From Planktothrix rubescens CCAP 1459/22 (GTDB lineage: Bacteria > Cyanobacteriota > Cyanobacteriia > Cyanobacteriales > Microcoleaceae), in NCBI GenBank assembly GCA_904830895.1, contig LR882958.1, forward strand, positions 248,001 through 312,000: a DNA stretch of 64,000 nt. Reading direction: 5' to 3'. The position numbers were made by a program, and so were the translations under genes. Below, in pieces: positions 42,070 through 50,685 of this stretch (position 1 is the first letter of the stretch; each line of letters starts with the position of its first letter). The notes beneath the pieces are model-generated. The model saw only the letters and a list, made by a program, of their open reading frames with translations, was not told the origin of the DNA and made no database searches.

Positions 42070-42212
42070 ATTATTGTTAAAATGGGACTCAAACTTGATC
42101 CGGTTATCTTAACACTCGGAGAGTGACAGAAATGGATAGATAGTTTTGGATAGGTTTAACGGAGAGGATAGTAGATTAACGAAAAAAGTACATTTCAAGA
42201 TACGATAGGATT

Positions 42213-43100
42213 ATGGCTACTATCGATATCCATGGCGTAAAACATAGTTACGAATTGACATCACCAACCTCATCGGGTGATGTACTTGTGTTTATTCATG
42301 GGTGGCTACTGAGTCGTCACTATTGGCAACCCGTAATCGACCTGTTAGCCCCCGAATATCAATGTTTATCCTACGATTTACGGGGATTTGGCAATTCTCA
42401 ATTGTTGGCGGGAAACCCATCACACGCTATTTATACCCCCATTTCCTACGCCGAAGATTTAGGGATTCTATTACAAACCCTGAATATCAAAAATGCCTGG
42501 TTAGTGGGTCATTCCCTGGGGGGGACGATTGCGCTTTTAGCAGCAGATAAACTCTCGAAACAGGTGAAAGGCGTTATTTGTATTAATGCTGGGGGAGGAA
42601 TTTACCTGAAAGAAGAATTTGATAAATTTCGTTCCGTGGGAGAAAAAATTGTTAAATTCCGCCCCCGATGGTTATGTTATTTACCCCTGTTGGATTTAAT
42701 CTTTACCCGTGCTCAAGTGGCTTGTCCCATCACCCAACGCTGGGGACGCCAAAGGTTAATTGATTTTGTCATCGCCCATCCCGAAGCCGCATTAGGGGCG
42801 TTATTAGATTCCACTACTGAAGCGGAAGTTCATCGTTTACCCCAGGTGGTTTCCCAACTTAGCCAACCTGTTTATTTTTTGGCGGGATGCCAAGATTTAA
42901 TTATGGAGCCTCAATATGTTCGCCATTTAGCCAGTTTTCATTGGCTATTTCGTCAGGGGGATAACAATGTGATTGAAATTGACAATTGTGGGCATTTAGC
43001 TATGCTAGAACAGACTAATATTGTTGTTGATCATATCAAAACTATTATGAATCAGTGTTGTATTCGGAAAAAGATTGAAGATGATTTTCTTGACCATTAA
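42213..43100 (+). CDS. Alpha/beta hydrolase
   Basis: 295 residues with the fold and a complete nucleophile elbow: VLVFIHGWLLSRHYWQPVID (oxyanion), LVGHSLGGTIALLAADKLSK (GHSLG with Ser), a late acid YFLAGCQDLIMEPQY, and IEIDNCGHLAMLEQTNIV (His). It is a serine hydrolase of unknown substrate, perhaps an esterase or lipase type. It converges on the ABC permease gene, separated by one base. Confidence 0.85.
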   Translation: MATIDIHGVKHSYELTSPTSSGDVLVFIHGWLLSRHYWQPVIDLLAPEYQCLSYDLRGFGNSQLLAGNPSHAIYTPISYAEDLGILLQTLNIKNAWLVGHSLGGTIALLAADKLSKQVKGVICINAGGGIYLKEEFDKFRSVGEKIVKFRPRWLCYLPLLDLIFTRAQVACPITQRWGRQRLIDFVIAHPEAALGALLDSTTEAEVHRLPQVVSQLSQPVYFLAGCQDLIMEPQYVRHLASFHWLFRQGDNNVIEIDNCGHLAMLEQTNIVVDHIKTIMNQCCIRKKIEDDFLDH

Positions 43101-43101
43101 T

Positions 43102-44262
43102 TTATCTTTCTTGCAACTGAACACTGCGGTTTAATTGGTTCATTCCTAAAGAAATTAATAAATTAATTGTCAGGTAAGTTCCCATAATAATTAACATGAC
43201 TTCAATCGCTTTTCCGGTTTGATTAAAAGTAGTTGTGGCAACATTATAGATATCCGCATAAGCAACGGCGATCGCTAAACTGGAGTTTTTTACTAAGTTT
43301 AAATATTGACTATTTAAGGGCGGAATAATCACCCGCAGGGCTTGGGGAAATACCACTAACTGCATGACTAAACCGGATTGTAAACCCAAGGAGCGAGCCG
43401 CTTCCCATTGACCTTTGGAAACAGATTGAATCCCCGCCCGCACAATTTCAGCAATATAAGCCGCTGTATAAACTACTAAAGCGACTAACAGGGTTGTAAA
43501 TTCAATCGTAAGCCTTAATCCTCCTTCTATATTATTGGTTGTGGGATTAAATATTGGAGTTTGCCAATTTAATCCGATAGTTAATGTTAATAAAGCAATC
43601 AAACCAATTATCCCCAAAGTGATCAATTGAGTTTGTCCAGATTCTCCCCTTTCGATCATGACTTTTAGGCGTTTTTTTGATATAATTAAAGCTGCGATCG
43701 CAGAAATCACTAAAACCCCAAATCCAATAATTCCTTGCATTCCCGACGGCCAAGGCATAAAAATTCCTTGCTTAGACAAGAAAACTGCATTAAAAAAACT
43801 GAAACTTTCTTTAATCTGAGGAAGCTGCACAAAAACCCCATACCAAAAAACTAACTGTAATAATAGAGGAGTATTTCTAACAATTTCGACATAAATAAAC
43901 GATAATTTACGCAAAAGCCAATTATCAGAAAAACGGGCAATACCAACAGTAATTCCCAATAAAGTTGTGAGAATAATTCCAAAAAACATTACCCGCAGAG
44001 AATTTAATAATCCGGCGAATAAAACCCGAATATAAGGATCTGTCGGAGTATAGGGAATTAAACTATCGAGAATATTAAATCCCGCCGATGTTCCTAAGAA
44101 ACTAAAGCCAAAACCACTTCCAGTTTGTCTGAGACTGCGATTTAGGTTTCCGCCCAAAAGAGCAAATACACTCACCACAATTACAATCACTAAAACCTGC
44201 AAAGCAATTCGCCAAAATCGGTCATCTCGCCAAAGCGGAATTTTTTGCTCTCTATTGCTCAT
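43102..44262 (-). CDS. Polar amino-acid ABC transporter permease (AapQ/BztB/NatG-like)
   Basis: 386 residues, several TM helices. Shows the family's start DSLIPYTPTDPYIRVLFAGL, and the binding-protein-dependent permease signature near the C-terminus EAARSLGLQSGLVMQLVVFP and YLNLVKNSSLAIAVAYADIY. It would form the membrane part of an amino-acid uptake system with the upstream binding protein. The second permease and ATPase, which follow in typical aap/bzt/nat clusters, are not present: the next gene (42213-43100) is convergent. Those subunits must be elsewhere or lost. Confidence 0.88.
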   Translation of the reverse strand: MSNREQKIPLWRDDRFWRIALQVLVIVIVVSVFALLGGNLNRSLRQTGSGFGFSFLGTSAGFNILDSLIPYTPTDPYIRVLFAGLLNSLRVMFFGIILTTLLGITVGIARFSDNWLLRKLSFIYVEIVRNTPLLLQLVFWYGVFVQLPQIKESFSFFNAVFLSKQGIFMPWPSGMQGIIGFGVLVISAIAALIISKKRLKVMIERGESGQTQLITLGIIGLIALLTLTIGLNWQTPIFNPTTNNIEGGLRLTIEFTTLLVALVVYTAAYIAEIVRAGIQSVSKGQWEAARSLGLQSGLVMQLVVFPQALRVIIPPLNSQYLNLVKNSSLAIAVAYADIYNVATTTFNQTGKAIEVMLIIMGTYLTINLLISLGMNQLNRSVQLQER

Positions 44263-44293
44263 AATATTATTTATTAAGTACCCATATTAACAG

Positions 44294-44323
44294 TGTAGAG
44301 ACGTACCATGGTACGTCTCTACA
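44294..44323. repeat. Perfect GTAGAGACGT palindrome between binding protein and permease
   Basis: TGTAGAGACGTACCA and its exact complement form a 30-base perfect palindrome at 44294-44323. It lies in the gap of the transport operon, where it could reduce or stop permease transcription. Same family as 4381 and 23231. Confidence 0.65.
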
Positions 44324-44332
44324 TTGCTGACT

Positions 44333-45421
44333 TTAGCGTAAAGGTGGAGAATACATTAAACCCCCATTTGTCCATAGGGCATTTTGTCCCCGGGGCAGTT
44401 TAAATTGTGAACCTTGACCTAAATTGCGTTCGTAAACTTCACCATAATTGCCAACAGCTTTAACCGCATTAGCCGCAAAATCATTACTTAATCCAGCACC
44501 TTTACCGAGGTCGCCTTCTGTTCCTAAAAATCTTTTAATATTAGGGTTCTCACTCGTTTTGAGTTGATCCACATTCCCTTGATTAATTCCTAATTCTTCG
44601 GCCTCAATTAAAGCATAAGTTGTCCATTTCACCACATCAAACCAAGCGGAATCATTATTCACTGTTACCGGGCCCAGGGGTTCTTTAGACATCGTAACAT
44701 CCAAAAGAACATGATCGTCGGGATTAGGGAGGGTACTGCGACGGGCAACCAATTGGGACTTATCGGAGGTCATCCCTTGACATCGACCTTCTACATAAGC
44801 AGCATAAGCCGGGTCAGATTGCTGGAAGGTAACGGTTTCAGCCTTGATATTTCTTTGACGCAGGGCATCAGTTAGGTTCAGTTCGGTAGTTGTTCCCGCC
44901 TCAACACAAATGGCTTTACCTGCTAAATCTTCCAATTTAGTAATCCCACTATCTTTAGCAACCATCATCCCCTGACCGTCGTAGAATGTAGTCGGGGCGA
45001 ATTCTAAGCCAACGGAGGTATCACGGCTAATTGTCCAGGTGGTATTTCGAGAAAGTATATCGACTTCCCCCGATTTTAAGGCTTCAAATCGTTCTGTAGA
45101 ATCCAAATTTCGATATTCAACCGCATTCGGATCACCAAAAACGGCGGCGGCCACGGCTTTACAGATATCTACATCCAGACCCGAATATTGGCCACTTTCA
45201 TTCACAAAGCTGAATCCGGGAATTTTGCCATCAACTCCACAGATGAGTTTTCCCCTTTGCTTGACAATATCAAGACGACTTTGGCCTGTTCCTCCTTTAG
45301 CAGCCGTTGAGTCTCCCCCAGAGGAAGTTGTAGCAGTGTTCGTAGGATTCGATGATTCACAGGCTGTTAGGGATGCAACTAACAATAGGGTTGCTACCAG
45401 TAAAGAACCAAATTTGTTCAT
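44333..45421 (-). CDS. Amino-acid ABC transporter substrate-binding protein (NatF/AapJ/BztA-like)
   Basis: 362 residues. A lipoprotein signal is visible (LLVATLLLVASLTACESS, lipobox LTAC). The mature part has IVKQRGKLICGVDGKIPGFS, DILSRNTTWTISRDTSVGLE and WFDVVKWTTYALIEAEELGI, as in the AapJ/BztA general amino-acid-binding proteins. It binds substrate outside the cell and delivers to the permease encoded 70 bp downstream. A perfect palindrome sits between the two genes. Confidence 0.9.
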   Translation of the reverse strand: MNKFGSLLVATLLLVASLTACESSNPTNTATTSSGGDSTAAKGGTGQSRLDIVKQRGKLICGVDGKIPGFSFVNESGQYSGLDVDICKAVAAAVFGDPNAVEYRNLDSTERFEALKSGEVDILSRNTTWTISRDTSVGLEFAPTTFYDGQGMMVAKDSGITKLEDLAGKAICVEAGTTTELNLTDALRQRNIKAETVTFQQSDPAYAAYVEGRCQGMTSDKSQLVARRSTLPNPDDHVLLDVTMSKEPLGPVTVNNDSAWFDVVKWTTYALIEAEELGINQGNVDQLKTSENPNIKRFLGTEGDLGKGAGLSNDFAANAVKAVGNYGEVYERNLGQGSQFKLPRGQNALWTNGGLMYSPPLR

Positions 45422-45653
45422 AGTTTTATATTGTGGGTGTATGAGTTAGACAAGTTGACAAACCATAACCGTATTGAGGTGATTCACTCTCAAGGAGCGA
45501 CCTCAAACGCTTTCATCTTACCAAAGAAATGAGTCTAATCACTTTTAGACAGTGGAGTGTCAACTTAATCTGATAATTTTCCATACAACCCTTTAAGAAA
45601 GATGCCCCCATAGTTATACTTTCACAGAATTTGAAACTATTGGAATATGGAGG

Positions 45654-45884
45654 TTAAGCCGAAGCATCTCCAGATAGGCGGGCTTCTGCCATATCTCGAA
45701 TTAAAGCAATCCGAGAGCAGATATAATCCTTTAAGAGATCGGCTTCTTTGGCGTTAATGCCAGCTTGTTTTTTCAACTGTTTGACCAAACACTGGACAAG
45801 ACTCGCATCATCAAGATCAACCAAAGTGGATGCTTGAGTAGTTTCTACCAGTGACCAAAGTTGACGAAGCATTGTAGGAGTCAT
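45654..45884 (-). CDS. Small conserved cyanobacterial hypothetical protein
   Basis: 76 residues, helical (LWSLVETTQASTLVDLDDAS, LVQCLVKQLKKQAGINAKEA), with no enzymatic motif. It looks like a conserved small protein of cyanobacteria, from pattern memory only. It stands alone between the transporter operon and a MITE. Function unknown. Confidence 0.6.
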   Translation of the reverse strand: MTPTMLRQLWSLVETTQASTLVDLDDASLVQCLVKQLKKQAGINAKEADLLKDYICSRIALIRDMAEARLSGDASA

Positions 45885-46098
45885 AAAATCTCCGATGGAT
45901 GCAGTTTTGTTAGTTTCTATACAGAAAATAACAGTGTTTTTCTGAGTGACTTAGAAAGTGCCTTCGCCATTTAGGAGAAGGCTTAATACTTTCTTCAAAT
46001 TTCAAGAATAACCGAGTTTTCTCAAATTGCAAGCAAAAATATACAAGATGTCACAACAGGTACAATTCTCTTAATCCTTTGCATTAAATCTTGACAAA

Positions 46099-46272
46099 TA
46101 TAGCAGGGAACACCGGAACAGCCCCCCCAAACCCTGCGTGCACGGGGGGGCTAGGGAACAGCCCCCCAAACCCTGCGTGCACGGGGGGGGCTAGGGAACA
46201 GGGGGAAAAGACTTCACCGTCTGGGTTCCAACATCCGTCTGGTGTCCTAACACCCCAGGCACGGTTGCTATA
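46099..46272 (+). repeat. TATAGC-ended MITE with duplicated palindrome core
   Basis: Begins TATAGCAGGGAACACCGGAA and ends GCTATA at 46267-46272. The GTGCAC palindrome core unit is present twice in tandem (CCTGCGTGCACGGGGGGG), then the CGTCTGGGTTCCAACATCC block. It is a longer sister of 12330-12469. It fills most of the 413-base gene-free gap 45885-46297. Confidence 0.65.
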
Positions 46273-46297
46273 CCTCCCCGACTCCCCCTATTTCCCC

Positions 46298-46840
46298 TTA
46301 CTTAGTTGATTCTGAGGGAATTCCAACTCGTTTGCGTAGGGATTGGGCCCGATATTTTGCGGTTTGATTATCGGGATCGTTTTTTAATGTTTCTTCGTAG
46401 GCCTCTAAAGCCTGGGCTGTTAGCTTTTTCTTTTCGTAGGCATAACCCAAATTATTAGAAGCGGAGGGGTAAATGGGACTTAACTTTAAGGCTTCTTTAT
46501 ATTGACGAATGGCAATATCGTATTGTTCTTTAGCTAGATGAGCATATCCCAAGGCATTATAAATCATGGCTAGGTTTTCAGGAGCTTCATCTTCCCCGGC
46601 TTTTAAGGCTTTTTGTAATACGGTAACGGCTTGGGAATAGAGTTTTTTATCATTATAAATACTTCCTAATTCATAGTATTCCTGTGCGTTTCCCTGTTCT
46701 TTTGATAATTTAGTTTGTAGATCAAAAAGGGTGCTTTCTATCCGACGGGTTTTAATAATTTGACGAATCACAAAGACAATGGCGGCTGCCAGTAACCCCA
46801 CTAACAGTAATAAATAGGCAATGGGAAGGTTCTTATCCAT
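46298..46840 (-). CDS. Membrane-anchored TPR protein
   Basis: 180 residues. One N-terminal TM helix (LPIAYLLLLVGLLAAAIVFV), then three TPR-like units (GNAQEYYELGSIYNDKKLYS, MIYNALGYAHLAKEQYDIAI, ASNNLGYAYEKKKLTAQALE). It is likely a membrane-bound scaffold. It is 123 bp downstream of rplT with a terminator between, so it probably has its own promoter. Confidence 0.8.
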   Translation of the reverse strand: MDKNLPIAYLLLLVGLLAAAIVFVIRQIIKTRRIESTLFDLQTKLSKEQGNAQEYYELGSIYNDKKLYSQAVTVLQKALKAGEDEAPENLAMIYNALGYAHLAKEQYDIAIRQYKEALKLSPIYPSASNNLGYAYEKKKLTAQALEAYEETLKNDPDNQTAKYRAQSLRKRVGIPSESTK

Positions 46841-46870
46841 AATTTTAAAAGGAGAGTTTTTTCAACACAA

Positions 46871-46904
46871 AGGTGAAGGATCGAATTAAATCTATCCTTC
46901 ACCT
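46871..46904 (-). terminator. Terminator after rpmI-rplT
   Basis: AGGTGAAGGAT (46871-46881) and ATCCTTCACCT (46894-46904) form an 11-bp stem. In the minus direction it is followed by TTTGTGTTGAAAAAA. It lies 60 bp past the rplT stop. Confidence 0.6.
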
Positions 46905-46963
46905 TAGCTAACAATGGGCAATTTTGTCTATTCAGTTGAACAGGCGGTTTTAAGTGGTTAAAA

Positions 46964-47320
46964 CTACTTGTTTGCACTCTTGGCAAGATCAACGACTTTC
47001 CCAAAGGTTTGAGGATCTAAAACAGCAAGTTGAGCTAACATTTTACGATTCAGTAAGATATCGGCTTTTTTCATATTGCCAACTAACTGACTATAGCTAA
47101 TTCCGTTAATCCGAGCCGCGGCATTAATCCGAGTAATCCACAACCGTCTAAAATCCCGTTTGCGGTTACGACGATCTCGATAGGAATTTCTCAACGCCTG
47201 CATGACTCTCTGATTCGCGGTGCGGAAGTTAGTAGACTGACAACCCCGGAATCCTTTGGCAAGTTTCAGTATTTTTTTGCGGCGTTTGCGAGCAACATTA
47301 CCGCGCTTAACTCTGGTCAT
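46964..47320 (-). CDS. rplT: 50S ribosomal protein L20
   Basis: 118 residues with the usual N-terminus [20 protein letters not shown] and the AALRN-type central block ([20 protein letters not shown]). It binds 23S rRNA early in assembly. It follows rpmI by 37 bp, the conserved order; infC is not in the window. Confidence 0.97.
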   Translation of the reverse strand: MTRVKRGNVARKRRKKILKLAKGFRGCQSTNFRTANQRVMQALRNSYRDRRNRKRDFRRLWITRINAAARINGISYSQLVGNMKKADILLNRKMLAQLAVLDPQTFGKVVDLAKSANK

Positions 47321-47357
47321 TTACGTTTGTTTCCTTTAATAAAATTCGTTTAGAGGC

Positions 47358-47555
47358 TTACAAATAGGGCAGCATCAAACGCACGTTGTCTGTTTGAGTC
47401 TCACTCACCAGCGCCATCTTAGACAGATTCCGTTTGCGAGCGGAGCTTTTATGCTGTAACAAATGGCTTTTGTAAGCCTTACGACGCACAATTTTTCCGC
47501 TACCAGTAACTTTAAATCGTCTGGCTGCGGATTTCCGAGTTTTGAGTTTGGGCAT
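47358..47555 (-). CDS. rpmI: 50S ribosomal protein L35
   Basis: 65 residues from the [20 protein letters not shown] start; an in-frame upstream ATG adds a non-family MSNLGES leader and was not used. Conserved middle [20 protein letters not shown]. The first gene of the rpmI-rplT pair. Confidence 0.95.
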   Translation of the reverse strand: MPKLKTRKSAARRFKVTGSGKIVRRKAYKSHLLQHKSSARKRNLSKMALVSETQTDNVRLMLPYL

Positions 47556-47624
47556 GGATTCGCCTAAATTCGACACAGCCTATAATTTTATCATAGGAGT
47601 TGATATTCTCACAAGTCCTGAGTT

Positions 47625-48059
47625 TTAGAGTTTGGGGTTTAGCTTCTCGTGTTCGACTTCAACAACCGTATGCACATTCCCCCTGGGGTTAAAATCCCCT
47701 CTAATGCTGACTTCTAAGGGATCGACAGCGGCAACAAAATCATCTAAAATCTGGTTTATCGATTCTTCGTGGGAAATATAGCGATCGCGGTAACTATTAA
47801 TGTACAGTTTGATCGATTTTAATTCCACCACCCGCTCATTGGGAAGATATGTTAAATAAATCTTGGCAAAATCGGGATATCCAGAAAAAGGACATTTACA
47901 GGTAAATTCGGGTAAGATAATCTCAACGAAATAGCGACGACCAATTCTAGGATTAGGAAAGGTAATCAATTGTCCTTCCTCGATTTCCCGTTCACCATAT
48001 TTTGATGCTTCTGGACTGGCGGTGGCAGATTCTGTGGGTTCGGAGTAAGAGTGGCTCAT
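47625..48059 (-). CDS. queF: NADPH-dependent 7-cyano-7-deazaguanine reductase
   Basis: 144 residues. The catalytic Cys is in FTCKCPFSGYPDFAKIY, followed by YLPNERVVELKSIKLYINSY and the SIRGDFNPRGNVHTVVEVE end. It reduces preQ0 to preQ1 in queuosine synthesis. It is the small, single-domain (YkvM-type) version. A gene-sized gap separates it from rpmI; direction is the same. Confidence 0.95.
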   Translation of the reverse strand: MSHSYSEPTESATASPEASKYGEREIEEGQLITFPNPRIGRRYFVEIILPEFTCKCPFSGYPDFAKIYLTYLPNERVVELKSIKLYINSYRDRYISHEESINQILDDFVAAVDPLEVSIRGDFNPRGNVHTVVEVEHEKLNPKL

Positions 48060-48216
48060 AGTTAGGATTCAACAGTAACTCTTTAAAGTGTAGTGATGGC
48101 AGGGTGAATTTTTCTGCAATTGCTGGAAAAAATTCGTTCAAATAGTTCTAATCACAGGTATTGTAAAACATAATAAGTTTCTAATAAAATGTTCACCCTC
48201 AATTACAAGTCGTCCT

Positions 48217-48828
48217 ATGCAAAATGCTGACGCCTCTAGTCCTAATCCGTCAGTGGCATCGAGTAACTACTCTCCATCAATTCCCATTTCTATCTATCGG
48301 GAAGTTACGGCGGAGTTGCAAACCGTTCAATCTCAACTCCAAACGCTCAAAACCCAAAATCAACAGCTAACCCAGCAAAATCAACAACTTAGGCAAGAAT
48401 TAGAAAACGTTGTGCAATCTGCCATTGGGTTGCACCAGGCTATTAATAAAGCTCAAGGCATCAGTCAGGGGAAAAAATCTCAAGTTTCATCCCCAGGGGC
48501 CAGTTCTTTTAGCGTTGAAATTCCGACCCATCTCGGAGCCGCTCCAACTACTTCCCCCATGATGGAAATTTCCCCCTCAATTAAACTTGAACCGAGGGGA
48601 AATGAACCCAGTTTTCCGTTTTCTGAGTCTCCCAAACCCCCATTAATTCCAGAAATAGCACAACCTTTATTTACAGAACCAACAGAGGCCCGGTTACGCC
48701 CGATGTCTAAATCTCAGCGTTCTGAATTGAGCGGGTTTTGGTTAATTATATCAATTGTTTTGATTGTAGTAGTCGCCTTTGGTGCTGGTTATTGGATTGT
48801 TCGTCCTCTGTTGAACCAACAGCGCTAG
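48217..48828 (+). CDS. Coiled-coil protein with C-terminal membrane anchor
   Basis: 203 residues. A Gln-rich coiled coil (about 28-68; LQTVQSQLQTLKTQNQQLTQ) precedes a Pro/Ser-rich linker, and a single TM helix is at the C-terminus (FWLIISIVLIVVVAFGAGYW). Tail-anchored; possible scaffold. No family recognised. Confidence 0.65.
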   Translation: MQNADASSPNPSVASSNYSPSIPISIYREVTAELQTVQSQLQTLKTQNQQLTQQNQQLRQELENVVQSAIGLHQAINKAQGISQGKKSQVSSPGASSFSVEIPTHLGAAPTTSPMMEISPSIKLEPRGNEPSFPFSESPKPPLIPEIAQPLFTEPTEARLRPMSKSQRSELSGFWLIISIVLIVVVAFGAGYWIVRPLLNQQR

Positions 48829-48975
48829 TATGAGAGGTAATAGGTAATAGGTAATAAGTAAGCGGAAGGAAAACCCTCCGCCAATACTGTTTCTGAAGTT
48901 GTAGATATTAATGCAACTTTCTAAGAATTAATCAGCTTATCGAGTGGCTGTAATGTAGTTTCCAGAAGGGACATT

Positions 48976-49064
48976 GATTGTGTTAGCTCGGTGTTGGTAT
49001 TAATAGTTTCACTATTGAATTTTAGGAAATTATCAATACCAACGAAAGGATGAGAAACACAATC
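48976..49064. ncRNA. Nested perfect inverted repeats, possible structured RNA or terminator
   Basis: Outer stem GATTGTGTT (48976-48984) with AACACAATC (49056-49064); inner stem GTTGGTATT (48993-49001) with AATACCAAC (49035-49043); an apical hairpin AATAGT-TTC-ACTATT (49002-49016). All three stems are perfect. It lies between the convergent coiled-coil gene and speD, 45 bp past the speD stop. I recognise no known RNA family. Confidence 0.45.
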
Positions 49065-49108
49065 CTTTGTTTCGATTTGACTTGACTCGGATAACCGATG
49101 AACGGGTT

Positions 49109-49528
49109 CTAACCGCGAGTTCCAGTTTCAACTAAAGTTGCTAAAGATTCTTCGCTAATTGAATCTGGGATCTCAGTCTCGTCGGGTTCATAACCGCGTT
49201 TGAATTCTCTCGATCTTACCTGTTTGGCTTGAAGCGCGGTTTCTAGAAACTTAATGGCTCGCTGAGGATTGCCTGCTCCACAAAAGAATAAGTCAGCAGC
49301 GAAATAGCCTAATTCTGGCCAGGTGTGAATGGCAATGTGAGACTCAGCCAAAGTGGCTGTTGCAGTTACTCCGTGAGGACTAAACTGGTGTACACATAAG
49401 TCGATGAGGGTAGCCCCCCCAGCAGAAATTGCATCAAGCATCGCGCGACGGATGCGTTCAGGATCGTTCAGAAGTTCTGCAGGACACTGCCAAGCGTCAA
49501 CGACCAGATGGGTTCCCAATTGTTTCAT
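49109..49528 (-). CDS. speD: S-adenosylmethionine decarboxylase proenzyme
   Basis: 139 residues. The cleavage/pyruvoyl site is TLAESHIAIHTWPELGY (Ser of ESH). MKQLGTHLVVDAWQCP start and the C-terminal part LFFCGAGNPQRAIKFLETAL are typical of the short bacterial (SpeH) type. It makes decarboxylated SAM for spermidine. A pentapeptide gene lies 102 bp upstream on the same strand. Confidence 0.95.
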   Translation of the reverse strand: MKQLGTHLVVDAWQCPAELLNDPERIRRAMLDAISAGGATLIDLCVHQFSPHGVTATATLAESHIAIHTWPELGYFAADLFFCGAGNPQRAIKFLETALQAKQVRSREFKRGYEPDETEIPDSISEESLATLVETGTRG

Positions 49529-49629
49529 TCTTCGGGTTTTACCTCCACCCTAAAGTGTATCAAACCCTCCCATCATATCACACCTTTTCAGAAATTGTGC
49601 AAGAGTTTTATCGAAACCGCTCAGAATCT

Positions 49630-50685
49630 CTAAGAATAGCTGGCTCCGTTGGGCAGAATTGCTCCTTCGAGGCTGGCTGGGTTCAGGTTATCAATATTGA
49701 GACTCGCACCGATTAAGTTAGTCGCACAGAGATTAGCTCCGGTTAAATTTGCTCCTTTGAGGGAAGTCAAAAGCAGTCCGGCTCCGGTGAGATTAGCATG
49801 GCTCAAGTTCGCCCCGCGCAAATCGGCTCCTAAGAGCGTCGCACCTTCTAAGTTGGCGCCACTGAGGTTAGCCCCGCGCAAATTAGCCTTAGTCAAATCG
49901 CTGCGTCTTAAATCAGCATTCTGTAAGTTTAAACCGTTTAAATAGGTATCTTTAAGATTTGTGTCTTGGAGGCAGGCTCCTTTTAAGTTGGCTCCATTTA
50001 AGTTGCTGCCACTTAAATCCGCCCCTTGTAAGTTAGCAACCATTAGGTTAGCAACACAAAGATTAGCGTCTCGCAGACTAGCCTCGCTCAGATCGGCATG
50101 ACTCAAATTAGCCCCACTCAGATTACCTTGATTTATGTAAGCTCGGACTAATTTAGCATGACTTAAATTAGCACCACTGAGATCAACTTCAGTTAAAATG
50201 GTTCGAGTTAAGTTAGCACCACTTAAATCAGCGCCGCTTAAAATTGCTCGGCTGAGGGTTGCCCCGACCAGAATAGCATCGTTGAGTTTGCAACCATTCA
50301 GGAGACAGGCTGAAATTAAACTAGCTCCGGTCAAGTTCGCCCCGGTCAAATCGGTTTGGGACAAAATCGCACCACTGAACATGACTCCACTCAGGTCAGC
50401 ATTGCGTAAAATAATATCGGTAAGACTGGCCCCACTGAGATTAGCTTCAACGAGAATGGCCATGGAGAGGTTAACTTGACTCAAATCAGCCCCATTCAAA
50501 TTCGCTCCAATTAGGCGAGCGCGGGATAAGTTAGTCCCTTGTAAGTTGGCATTACTGAGATTAATCCGATTTAGATTTTCCTGTTTCAAGCAGGCTGCCA
50601 TCAGATGGATACCGCTAAAATTTCTCTCTCCTGTAGCATATCGAGTTAATAACTTATCGACATCGATGCTTTCATTAGCCTTCAT
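49630..50685 (-). CDS. Large pentapeptide-repeat protein
   Basis: 351 residues, nearly all A(D/N)LxX units (GADLSGSNLNGANLKGACLQ, LRGANLSGANLEGATLLGAD) after a start with the same SIDVDKLLTRYATGERNF type as its smaller paralogue at 40828. It predicts a long quadrilateral helix. Function unknown. Confidence 0.88.
   Translation of the reverse strand: MKANESIDVDKLLTRYATGERNFSGIHLMAACLKQENLNRINLSNANLQGTNLSRARLIGANLNGADLSQVNLSMAILVEANLSGASLTDIILRNADLSGVMFSGAILSQTDLTGANLTGASLISACLLNGCKLNDAILVGATLSRAILSGADLSGANLTRTILTEVDLSGANLSHAKLVRAYINQGNLSGANLSHADLSEASLRDANLCVANLMVANLQGADLSGSNLNGANLKGACLQDTNLKDTYLNGLNLQNADLRRSDLTKANLRGANLSGANLEGATLLGADLRGANLSHANLTGAGLLLTSLKGANLTGANLCATNLIGASLNIDNLNPASLEGAILPNGASYS

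Noticed and set aside
46091-46309. Plus-strand frame GNTGTAPPNPACTGGLG
   Set aside because: Translation of the MITE palindromes; the sequence is repeat, not gene.
49649-50479. Plus-strand frames rich in APLKSAP over the pentapeptide gene
   Set aside because: Mirror of the A(D/N)LxX repeats on the opposite strand; no independent evidence.
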